In this document: positions 8,531-15,926 of the stretch, one piece after another
Layout: every line of letters begins with the position of its first letter
Position numbering within the stretch: position 1 is the first letter of the stretch
Assembly: GCA_002887195.1 (NCBI GenBank)
Contig: PJAB01000517.1
Span: 1 to 24,828, forward strand
Direction of reading: 5' to 3'
Length of the DNA stretch: 24,828 bases
Source of the DNA: Chrysochromulina parva
Taxonomy: Eukaryota; Haptophyta; Prymnesiales; Chrysochromulinaceae
The notes under the pieces: generated by a model
Told to the model about the DNA's origin: nothing
Databases searched by the model: none
What the model saw: the letters and a program-made list of their open reading frames with translations, nothing else
Position numbers and translations under genes: made by a program

Positions 8531-11039
8531 GCCGCGGCCGCCGCAGCCGCAGCCGCCGCCGCAGCAGCCACAGATGCAGATGCAGATGCAACAGATGCAA
8601 CAGATGCAACAGATGCAACAAATGCAGCAGATGCAGCAGATGCAGCAGATGCAGCAGATGCAGCAGATGCAGCAGATGCAGATTCAGATGCAGGAGAAGC
8701 AGCAGATGGAGCAGAAGCAGCAGATGGAGCAGTTAGCCTGGAGCAGTTACATGCACATGCAGATGCAGCAGCCACCCGCCGGATGCCCGAGCACTAGGTC
8801 ACCCATCCCACAGCTCCCACAGCCCGCACACCCACCACCCTCGTGCCCGCCCTCGCCTCCGCTGGATGACGAGGTACTGCTGCCGGACGCTGAGGGCGCA
8901 GAGGCCGAGGCGCCCGCACCCACGCCGCCGCCGCCCATGGGTACCGTCATGGGCGTCGACGGCGCCGACTACGCCATAGCCGGCGCCGAGGGTGATGGCG
9001 AGCTGCCCGAAGGGTCGGCGGCTAGGCCGCGTGCCTCCTCAGCGCGCGGGGCGGTGCGGGCCTCGGTGCGCGCGGCGGCGGCGGCCTCGCGAGAGAGTGG
9101 CCGCTACCGCACCGATGCCCGTGACGACGCGATGGAGGAGGAGCTCGAGGTGGAGCTCGAGGCGGCGAGATCGCAGCTCGAGGTGGAGCTCGAGGCGTCG
9201 CGAAGCACGTCGCGCAGCGCGCCGGCGGCTCACGCGAAGCCGAAAAGAGGGGGGATTGGTAGTGGGCAGGGAGAGGAGATGGCACTGCCCACCCTCGACC
9301 CCCTCGCGGCCGCCAAACTGCGCGACATGGCGCCTCGCGGGATGGCATGTGCCCTCTGCGGCGGCACAGAGGACAGCGGCGTGTGCGAGAGGCTTCTCTT
9401 CGTCGAGCCCGGCAGTTGGGTTCACCTAAGCTGTGCCTACTGGTCGGAGGGCACTCATGAGACGGCAGAGGCGACCATCGCGGGCGTGCCCGGGCTTCTC
9501 CGGCGCGCAAAGAAAGTCGAGTGCGACCACTGTGGCGTGCCAGGGGCCTCTGTTGCATGCTCGACGCACCGCTGCCGACGCACGTACCACTTTGCGTGTG
9601 CGTCGAAGGCGGGCGCGGTCATGTTCTCAGACAAGCGCATCTACTGCACCGAGCACAAGACGACCAAGCAGGCGACACGCGGCGCTATCTGGGACCCACA
9701 GACCAAGGTCAGCCGCCCGCTGCTCATACAGCCGCCCAAACGGTACCAGGAGCGCGCGGCAACGCTGTACGACGTGCCTCACGGCCAATGGATCCGCGCG
9801 GGCGCCCTCACTGTCCTTCGGTGTGGCGAGGCGCCGAGCGTCGCGGGCGCGCCGCCGCCGGGCTTCGTGGCGCATCGGAACCACTGGTCTAACGTGCGTC
9901 GCGGCGAGACGTGTGGATACTTGCTCTCCGTGGTCGCCGTGCCTACGCGCGCCGCCGACGTGGATGACGACGACGACGCGGATGAGGATGTGGATGCGAT
10001 GGGTCTTACCGAGGACGCCCACGGCGGCGCGGGTGCCCACGGCGGCGCGGGTGCCCACGGCGACGCGGGTGCCCGCGACGGCGCGGGCGCGGAAGTCCTC
10101 GCCCTTAGCCCGGACAAACGGCGCCGTCGTGGGCGGCGCGAGGCGCGCGTCCAGTTTGAGATCGTGTCGGAGCACGCGCCCGACGCGGCGCCCATCATTC
10201 ACACCGACGCGGCCGAAGCGGTACGTCAGCTCTACGCCCAAATGTACGCGGTGCAGCCGTCGATGGCGGCCAGGACGGCGCTCTTCCCGTACGGTCCAGG
10301 CTTCTTCTTTGGGTGGTTGCACAAGCCCGTGCAGGCACGCCTGCACGGCGATCAAGACCACGCGGACGACGCGACCGCCGCGCTGCCATTGAACCCGTCG
10401 GGCTGTGCGCGCACCGAGCCGTTTGCGGGCAACTGGTACATGAAATTGCAGCAGAAGCCCAAGGGGGAGTCACGCGCGGCCGGCGCGAATGGCGACCGGA
10501 AGCGCGGTCGCCATGACGAATCCGAAGCCATCGAGAAGGTCGACAAGGAGCCAGGCATGGTCCAGAAGGTGAAGGGGCTCAACGGACTCGCACGCACCAA
10601 GTTCAAGGTGGCGCGCTCGGCCATCCACGGCTGGGGCCTCTTCGTCAAGGAGCCGATCTCCAAGGGCGAGATGCTGATCGAGTACCAGGGCTTCCTAATT
10701 AGGTCCTCGCTGAACGACGCGATCATCCGCAAGTACACGAGGAACAAGGTCTTCGGCGCCACCGACGGCTCGTACATCTTCCGCATCGACGAGGACTTCC
10801 ACGTGGATGCCACCATTGCGGGCAACATTGCGCGCTTCATGAACCACTCGTGCGCACCCAACGCGCTCTCCCGCATCGTCGACATCGGATCTCGCATCCA
10901 TGACAAGCGCATCATCATCTTCGCGGCTCGCGACCTTCAGGTGGGAGAGGAGCTCCAGTACGACTATCAGTTCGCACTCGGCGGCGAGAAGATCGAGTGC
11001 CACTGCGGCGCGCCCAACTGCTGGGGCCGCATGAATTAA
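3012..11039 (+). CDS. trithorax/MLL-type histone H3K4 methyltransferase (KMT2-like)
   Basis: This single 2675-residue open frame is predicted to methylate histone H3 Lys4 on chromatin. Domains in order: MBD-like (about 13-60, with G-W-x-R, G-R and P-x-G-x-x-F-R-S); PHD finger (145-193); Tudor-like (about 540-595); PHD-like finger (637-692); bromodomain (about 863-966); ZZ/C1-like finger (1258-1301); PHD triplet (about 1339-1390, 1391-1433, 1472-1526); Ala-, Gln- and Gln/Met-rich linkers; extended PHD (2113-2216); FYRN (about 2245-2310); FYRC (about 2380-2447); SET (about 2527-2653) and post-SET. The SET domain keeps H-G-W-G-L-F, E-Y-x-G, N-H-S-C-x-P-N and Y-D-Y, and the post-SET keeps C-x-C-x4-C, so it looks catalytically complete. 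ePHD-FYRN-FYRC-SET is diagnostic of KMT2, which works in WDR5/RBBP5/ASH2L-type complexes. The ATG at 3012 directly precedes the MBD. The lack of any intron over 8 kb is striking. Confidence 0.95.
4011..4076 (+). repeat. 33-bp tandem duplication inside the KMT2-like gene
   Basis: Two identical 33-bp units (4011-4043 and 4044-4076) begin gggattccgg and encode an 11-residue I-P-D-G-G-Q-P-P-A-A-G repeat in a disordered linker between the first PHD finger and the Tudor-like domain. A degenerate part-unit follows. Confidence 0.9.
8186..8410 (+). repeat. three 75-bp tandem repeats in the KMT2-like gene
   Basis: Three near-identical 75-bp units start at 8186, 8261 and 8336, and a partial fourth starts at 8411. 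Each encodes 25 residues containing P-P-P-V-A-Q-Q-V-I-P-A-Y-G and F-P-P-Q-M-P. The units differ at only a few bases, so the array is young. Each of the first two contains a donor-like cag/gtaatc and an acceptor-like ccacag; the third carries cag/gttatc instead. Confidence 0.95.
8484..8690 (+). repeat. CAG tract and CAG/ATG repeat encoding poly-Gln and Gln-Met repeats
   Basis: An uninterrupted run of 15 CAG triplets (8484-8528) encodes polyglutamine. A Pro-rich spacer follows, then from about 8574 a 9-bp repeat (caacagatg or cagcagatg) encodes Q-Q-M units, mixed with some 6-bp cagatg units. It lies in the linker between the PHD triplet and the ePHD and is likely length-polymorphic. Confidence 0.95.
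10017..10088 (+). repeat. four 18-bp tandem repeats between FYRN and FYRC
   Basis: Four 18-bp units (10017, 10035, 10053, 10071) encode A-H-G-G-A-G-like hexapeptides. The first two are identical and the last is most diverged. They follow an Asp-rich run and lengthen the loop between FYRN and FYRC, the position where animal KMT2 proteins carry a very long insert. Confidence 0.9.
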
Positions 11040-11095
11040 GCCGCGTTCACAGCGCCCAACTCCCCTGGGGCCGCATGAGTGAACCCGCGTTCACA
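11010..11095 (+). repeat. imperfect tandem duplication across the KMT2 stop codon
   Basis: Copy 1 (11010-11051, 42 bp) contains the last codons and TAA stop of the KMT2-like gene. Copy 2 (11052-11095, 44 bp) follows directly and repeats gcgcccaact, ggggccgcatga and cgcgttcaca, with two extra bases and a few changes. Copy 2 therefore lies in the 3' UTR and is not translated. Confidence 0.9.
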
Positions 11096-11514
11096 TCGGG
11101 ATTGGCCAAAGGGGCCTCGGTGATGCGCGGTTGAGAGACTTCCGGACGAGAGTGCATCCTGCATTCGAGATTGAGCATGTGATGATCATGATGCAGTGTG
11201 TGCCGCTGGCGCGCGGGCTACGACGGTCGAACCGACGACCCCTCAGAAAGAAACCCTCCTCGCGCTGGGCAGCGGCGGCTGCTACACCCTCGCCTGGCAT
11301 ACAGTAACCCCGCGCCCAGCGCGATCCGACTGGTGGTGTCGTGTGGTCCTTGTTGGTTGAAGAGGCGTTTGAAGAGTATACTGAGTACGGGTTAGCGATT
11401 GCGGTCGACCGCACGCGTCGAGTCGTTTCTGAAAACTAAGCCGTTTGTACGCTCCGATCTACGTGTTTAACGGGCCGGGCAGGGGGGGGATCCGCGTCGC
11501 GGTTCAAGAGAACT
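11040..11514. other. convergent intergenic region, KMT2-like and MATE 3' ends
   Basis: This is 475 bases between two converging genes. Apart from the second copy of the stop-codon duplication at its left end I see no gene, tRNA or structured RNA. A run of eight G lies near 11482. No clear AATAAA-type polyadenylation signal is visible in either direction. Confidence 0.6.
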
Positions 11515-13083
11515 CTAGAGCATCTCCACCTTCGGCCGCGCCAGCCGGAAGCAGAGCCACTTGATGGGCGCCTTAAAACCCGTTGATATTGCGATTGCCA
11601 TCCAGACGCCCTCGACGCCCCATCGAGGTACGAGCCAGAGCGCGAGCGGGATGCGGCCCAAGTTGAACACGATGCCAACGGCGAGCACCCAGAGGGTACG
11701 CTGCATACCCGTGAGCGCACCCTCGTATACAGCCTCCACCGCCATCAGAGGGAAGCAGAGGGCGACGGTGCGCAGGTACGAACCGGCCGCGGAGATTACG
11801 AGCGGATCCTGGGCAAAGACGGCGGCCGCGCGCTCCGCGAGCATCCACGTGACAGCAGCCAATGGGAGCAGCATGAGCGAAGCGGTGCGCGCCGCGGACG
11901 TTGCCGCGGTGCGCGCCTCCGCGAGTCGCTTGGCGCCGGCCCACTGCCCCACGACAGTAGCACACCCGACGGCGTAGCCCTCACACGCCGTGTACGCGAC
12001 CGCTTCGATCCGGTGTCCAATGCCAAGGGCGGCGAGGTAACTGGGCGAGAGAGCGGAGAGGGTACGTCCCAGGCCCATGTACACGCCGCTGAAGAGCAGG
12101 CCCGAGCACGCGAGCGGCGCGCCGATGACGCCGATGCGCGCGAGCGAGCGAAGCCGTGGAGGGCGCAGACGCAGCCGCACCCCACGGCGCGCCAACTCAC
12201 CTAGCGAGATGATGCAGCCGAGCGAGGCGGCGATCGTCGTGGCCCATGCTGCCCCTGCGACGCCGTAGCGCGCGATGAACGGGCCGTTGAGCGCCACGTT
12301 GCAGAGCACGGTCGCCGCCGCGATCAAGAGCGCTGGGCGCGTCTCGCCGATGCCCTTGAAGCCAGCTGAGGCACACGCGGCTGCCGAGAGTGGAAGAGCA
12401 CCCAGCGCAGTGACGCGCGTGTACGCCGAGCCCATCGCCGCAACGGCCGGGTCACGCACACCCACGGCCGAGAAGTAGGCCGCGAGCAGCTTCGGGCGCA
12501 GCGCGAGCACCGCCAGCACTGCCGACGAGGCGATGGCAAACCACATGCCCTGCACGATGGCTGCGCCGACGCCCTCTTGGCGGTTGCCCGCACCCTCTGC
12601 GGCCGACGAGAGCGCGTGCACGCCGACGGCCGAGAGCTCGCCGACGGTGTAGATCATCCAGACGGCGAATGCGGCAGCCGAGATCGCTTCGAGCTGAGCC
12701 GCGCCAAGGCGACCGATGTACCAAGCATCGACCTGGCCGTTGGCCGTTCGCAGCAAGCCTATGACGACCGAGGGCCACGCGACGCTCCAAATGGCTGCCG
12801 AACTCGAGCGGCCCTTGAGAAGCGGCGGCACTGGCGGTAAGGCATCGAAAGTCTGCTCTGGTGGCACGATGCAGAGGCCATCGTCACCACAGATGGCCAC
12901 AGAGGGCGCAGAGGCCTCGGCGGAGAGTTGCAGTGGCGTAACTCTCCCGCGAAACTCCAAAAGCCTCGGACGAATTCGAGGCCCGATAGGCCAGGAAGGC
13001 GCAGCAGAACAGAAGGCGAGAGTTTCGGACGCCAGCAGCATTACCAAGAGAGGCCCGAAGGGCCATTTGCGGTTGACACCCAT
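11515..13083 (-). CDS. MATE-family efflux transporter with plastid-type leader
   Basis: From the ATG at 13083 this is a 522-residue membrane protein. MATE carriers export organic compounds by Na+ or H+ antiport. Supporting features are about 12 hydrophobic segments in two halves and typical motifs such as W-P-S-V near the first helix, D-A-W-Y-I-G-R-L-G, G-x-x-Q-x-x-G-A-K-R and G-x-x-R-x-P-L-A. I chose 13083 because it gives a hydrophobic signal peptide ending L-A-F, followed by a Ser/Pro/Arg-rich stretch, the bipartite leader of red-lineage secondary plastids. A TATA-like box at 13191-13197 also lies about 110 bases upstream. An in-frame ATG at 13260 would add 59 residues. Plant chloroplast MATE proteins such as EDS5 are possible analogues; the substrate cannot be read from the sequence. 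It diverges from RPT4. Confidence 0.9.
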   Translation of the reverse strand: MGVNRKWPFGPLLVMLLASETLAFCSAAPSWPIGPRIRPRLLEFRGRVTPLQLSAEASAPSVAICGDDGLCIVPPEQTFDALPPVPPLLKGRSSSAAIWSVAWPSVVIGLLRTANGQVDAWYIGRLGAAQLEAISAAAFAVWMIYTVGELSAVGVHALSSAAEGAGNRQEGVGAAIVQGMWFAIASSAVLAVLALRPKLLAAYFSAVGVRDPAVAAMGSAYTRVTALGALPLSAAACASAGFKGIGETRPALLIAAATVLCNVALNGPFIARYGVAGAAWATTIAASLGCIISLGELARRGVRLRLRPPRLRSLARIGVIGAPLACSGLLFSGVYMGLGRTLSALSPSYLAALGIGHRIEAVAYTACEGYAVGCATVVGQWAGAKRLAEARTAATSAARTASLMLLPLAAVTWMLAERAAAVFAQDPLVISAAGSYLRTVALCFPLMAVEAVYEGALTGMQRTLWVLAVGIVFNLGRIPLALWLVPRWGVEGVWMAIAISTGFKAPIKWLCFRLARPKVEML

Positions 13084-13514
13084 ATGCACTTGCACCGTCA
13101 CGATGCAAGGCGGTGCAAGAAGCGCTCCGCTCCTGCTTGCTATCAGCGGGGCCACTCCCAAAAAGAAATAGCACGTTTTGGCGAGGAAGGTTATAAACAT
13201 TTGGCTGTGAACGAGGCAACCGAAAAAGCACGCACAGATCGTGCCGCATAGATGCCACATCCCGCATCCCGCATGTAAGCATGTAGAATCCTACATGTGT
13301 ACACTTTGGATGAAGGAAGGTACATGTACTTCACTCTGACCCCTTACTGGTACATTGCTGCGTGAACCGGCCCCCTAGCAAAGGCCGATAAAGGGCATGG
13401 ACGTGAGGAATGAAAACTTGAGTATGCTCAACACGCCGCTCGACGAGCAAGGAGCCTGCACAAGGAGCCAGCGCCACCGCGCCGAGTCGCGAGGCCGCCG
13501 TCCTCTCGCTGCCG
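13084..13514. promoter_or_regulatory. divergent promoter region between MATE and RPT4
   Basis: This 431-base head-to-head spacer is relatively A/T-rich. On the minus strand a TATA-like ttataa lies around 13191-13197, suitably placed for MATE. A hairpin-capable inverted repeat, catgtag-aatc-ctacatg, lies at 13280-13297, and a 10-bp palindrome, gtacatgtac, at 13320-13329. Either could be a protein-binding site, but no known factor is assigned. Confidence 0.45.
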
Positions 13515-14794
13515 ATGACGGCCGAGGACGAACGGCGACAAAAGGTGCTCGCAGATTATCGCAAGGCGCTGCTCGCTCACAAGGAGACCGATGCCAAAGT
13601 CCGGAAGAGTGAGTGCCGGCGCCCACACCCCCGCTGCACACTCGGAAGAGCAGCACACGCACACGAGACCCCACTCATGCTTGCCCGCTGTCGCGCTCGC
13701 GATCCGCAGTGCGCGACGACATCAAGACGCTCAAGAAGGACTACGACAAGACGGAGGACGACCTCAAGGCGCTGCAGAGCGTCGGCCAGATCATCGGCGA
13801 GGTACTGAGGCAGCTGGATGAGGAGCGCTTCATCGTCAAGGCGTCGAGCGGGCCACGGTACGTGGTGGGCTGCCGGAACAAGATCGAGAAGTCGAAGCTC
13901 GTGCAGGGCACGCGCGTCTCGCTCGACATGACCACGCTCACCATCATGCGTCACCTGCCCCGCGAGGTCGATCCGGTCGTCTTCCACATGAAAGCGGAGG
14001 ACCCGGGCAACGTGCAGTACTCATCGGTCGGCGGCTTGAACGACCAGATTCGCGAGCTGCGCGAGGTGATCGAGCTGCCGCTGATCAACCCCGAGCTCTT
14101 CGTGCGCGTCGGCATCAAGGCGCCCAAGGGCGTGCTTCTCTACGGCCCGCCCGGTACGGGCAAGACGCTGCTCGCGCGCGCCGTCGCCAACAACATCGAC
14201 GCAGCATTCCTCAAGGTGGTCGCCTCGGCAATCGTGGACAAGTACATTGGCGAATCGGCGCGTCTGATCCGCGAGATGTTTGGGTACGCGAAAGACCACC
14301 AGCCGTGCATCATCTTCATGGACGAGATCGACGCCATCGGCGGCCGCCGCTTCTCCGAAGGCACATCTGCCGACCGCGAGATCCAACGGACGTTGATGGA
14401 GCTCCTCAATCAGCTGGACGGGTTCGATGCGATCGGCAAGGTCAAGATGATCTGCGCGACGAACCGGCCCGATGTGCTCGACCCGGCGCTCCTCCGCCCC
14501 GGCCGCCTCGATCGCAAGGTCGAGATCCCCTTGCCGAATGAGTCGGGCCGTCTCGACGTGCTCAAGATCCACGGAGCCTCCATTACCAAAAAGGGCGACA
14601 TCGACTACGAATCCGTGGTGAAGCTCGCCGACGGCTTCAACGCCGCCGATCTGCGCAACGTGTGCACCGAGGCGGGCATGTTTGCCATCCGCGCCGAGCG
14701 CGACTACGTCATCGAGGAGGATTTTATGAAGGCGGTGCGCAAGGTAGGCGAGAACAAGAAGCTGGAGGGCAAACTCGAATACTCGAAGGTTTGA
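13515..14794 (+). CDS. RPT4: 26S proteasome regulatory subunit RPT4 (AAA-ATPase, PSMC6)
   Basis: This is one of the six AAA-ATPases of the 19S proteasome base, which unfold ubiquitinated proteins and feed them to the 20S core. Exon 1 is 13515-13608 and exon 2 is 13710-14794, giving 392 residues (human PSMC6 is about 389). Visible parts are an N-terminal coiled coil, the OB-fold signature [11 protein letters not shown] and R-Y-V-V-G-C, Walker A G-P-P-G-T-G-K-T (177-184), Walker B I-I-F-M-D-E-I-D (about 232-239), the [11 protein letters not shown] pore-side stretch, sensor A-T-N-R-P-D and the arginine finger in R-P-G-R-L-D-R. The C-terminus S-K-V lacks the HbYX motif, as expected for RPT4. Splicing restores the coiled-coil register. 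It converges with the HLIP-like gene. Confidence 0.97.
13609..13709 (+). other. spliceosomal intron of RPT4 (101 bp)
   Basis: The donor is A/gtgagt and the acceptor is ccgcag/T. The intron is in phase 1; joining A to TG makes a Met codon and gives K-M-R-D-D-I-K, which matches the family length exactly across the N-terminal coiled coil. Without removal the exon 1 frame runs into unrelated sequence. Confidence 0.93.
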
Positions 14795-15166
14795 ACGGCT
14801 CCCTGGCAAGGTTGAGGCAGAGAGGTGGCACGGCGCGCGAGAGGGTCGAACGAGAGGGGCCGAGGCGCGTCGGCGTTGCGGCTCACTTCCCGCGCGGCAG
14901 AACCGGAACGCGACGGGCGGGGGCGGTACGGGGCTTCACGTCCGGTCTGTTCTTTGGCGTTGCGTCCACCGCCCGTCCTGCGTCAAAGTGTATAAACTTA
15001 AAAGGGGCCGCGTATGCATGTGGTGGCGGCGACGACTTACTATTGTACAGCGCCGAGCAAACCGAAACCCCTGACGCTCTCGCGCTCATCATTATACACT
15101 CGACAGCGGGCACCCAGCGAGTCGCTCATCCTCGTCTGTGACTCCTCGTAGGACCTCGTAGGAGCC
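14795..15166. other. convergent intergenic region, RPT4 and HLIP-like 3' ends
   Basis: The 372 bases contain no convincing gene. A locally A/T-rich stretch, gtataaacttaaaa, lies at about 14990-15003, and tatacac occurs near 15094. These could belong to 3' end formation, but no classical signal is present. Confidence 0.6.
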
Positions 15167-15763
15167 TCACTGCGGGCAGGAGGCGCACATGCATCGATGA
15201 GTGACGCGGGCACGAGGCGCACGGGCATAGATGGGCGGCATAGGTTCACACGTGCTGCAACGCATGCGCTCGGATGCCAGCGACGCTTGCGCAGCGGCGG
15301 GCGGGCGGCGCAGCAGCAGCAGCAGCAGCGGCAGTGTGGTTGCCAGAGCTGTGTCCGTGCGCACATCTACGATGCTCAGCGTCTGCAGCATCGTGTAGCA
15401 CTGCTGCGGCACGCTCTGGCCAGTGTAGTACTCCGTGATCAAGCCAACAATGAGGAAGAACATGGCAAAGCGGCCATTGATACGCTCCGGCGACGGACCC
15501 CAGCCCGAGCGCAGGCTCTCGGCGTACTCGACCTCCTTCTCCCGCTTCTCCCACTTGGCGGACAGCGCGTCCAGCTTCGCAGACTGGACCTGGAGCTCGA
15601 CATCGCTGATCGGTGCGTCCGCACGCGGCGCAGCCTGATCGACGAGCAATGGCGCATCAGCGCGTCGGAGAGCAGAAGCAGGCAACGGTCGCCAGGCGGC
15701 AGATGGCGTGAACGCCACGGCCGTCGAAGCCAACAGAAAAAGCACAGTCACGGCCGACCTCAT
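15167..15763 (-). CDS. HLIP-like single-helix chlorophyll-binding protein, plastid-targeted
   Basis: The 198-residue protein begins with a clear signal peptide (hydrophobic core, then A-V-A-F-T-P-S), the A-F bipartite leader of red-lineage plastids. After a charged coiled-coil-like stretch comes P-E-R-I-N-G-R-F-A-M followed by a hydrophobic helix ending T-E-Y-Y-T-G-Q. The E-x-x-N-G-R-x-A-M motif is the chlorophyll-binding first helix of the LHC/ELIP/HLIP family; with one such helix this is a high-light-induced or one-helix protein that would bind pigment in thylakoids for photoprotection or assembly. Family members usually end soon after this helix. Here about 80 more residues follow, including a Leu run encoded by CTG repeats, so an unrecognised intron or a recent extension is possible. 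The start at 15763 is supported by the leader. Confidence 0.8.
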   Translation of the reverse strand: MRSAVTVLFLLASTAVAFTPSAAWRPLPASALRRADAPLLVDQAAPRADAPISDVELQVQSAKLDALSAKWEKREKEVEYAESLRSGWGPSPERINGRFAMFFLIVGLITEYYTGQSVPQQCYTMLQTLSIVDVRTDTALATTLPLLLLLLRRPPAAAQASLASERMRCSTCEPMPPIYARAPRARVTHRCMCASCPQ

Positions 15764-15926
15764 AGGAAAGTAGAGGCGAGATCGCGCCTCGAAACTTTCG
15801 CGTCACTGTGAACAGACTTCGACCCGACCCTCGTCTCCGAGACCACGGGCGCCCTCTACGACACCTCACGGGCTCAGATTCATTCACATCCTCTCCGTCT
15901 GTGACTGTGTCTCTTGGCTTTCTCTC
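15764..15926 (-). promoter_or_regulatory. intergenic spacer upstream of the HLIP-like gene
   Basis: These 163 bases separate the stop of the upstream unknown gene from the HLIP-like start, both on the minus strand, and must contain the HLIP promoter. A purine-rich run (gagagagaaagccaagagacac on the minus strand) lies near 15905-15930. No defined element is recognised. Confidence 0.35.

Noticed and set aside
6936..8621. 561-codon minus-strand frame over the KMT2-like gene
   Set aside because: Antisense shadow; its Leu and Arg runs come from the CAG repeats and GC-rich codons of KMT2, which has clear domains in the other strand.
10845..10890. Apparent loss of the second Cys in N-H-S-C-x-P-N-(C) of the SET domain
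   Set aside because: The structural zinc of SET/post-SET domains uses the Cys in N-H-S-C and three post-SET Cys, all present; Ala in the later position is not a catalytic defect.
13084..13260. 59-residue N-terminal extension of the MATE protein from the ATG at 13260
   Set aside because: The ATG at 13083 gives a clean signal peptide and a TATA-like box lies between the two ATGs; the extension is kept only as an alternative.
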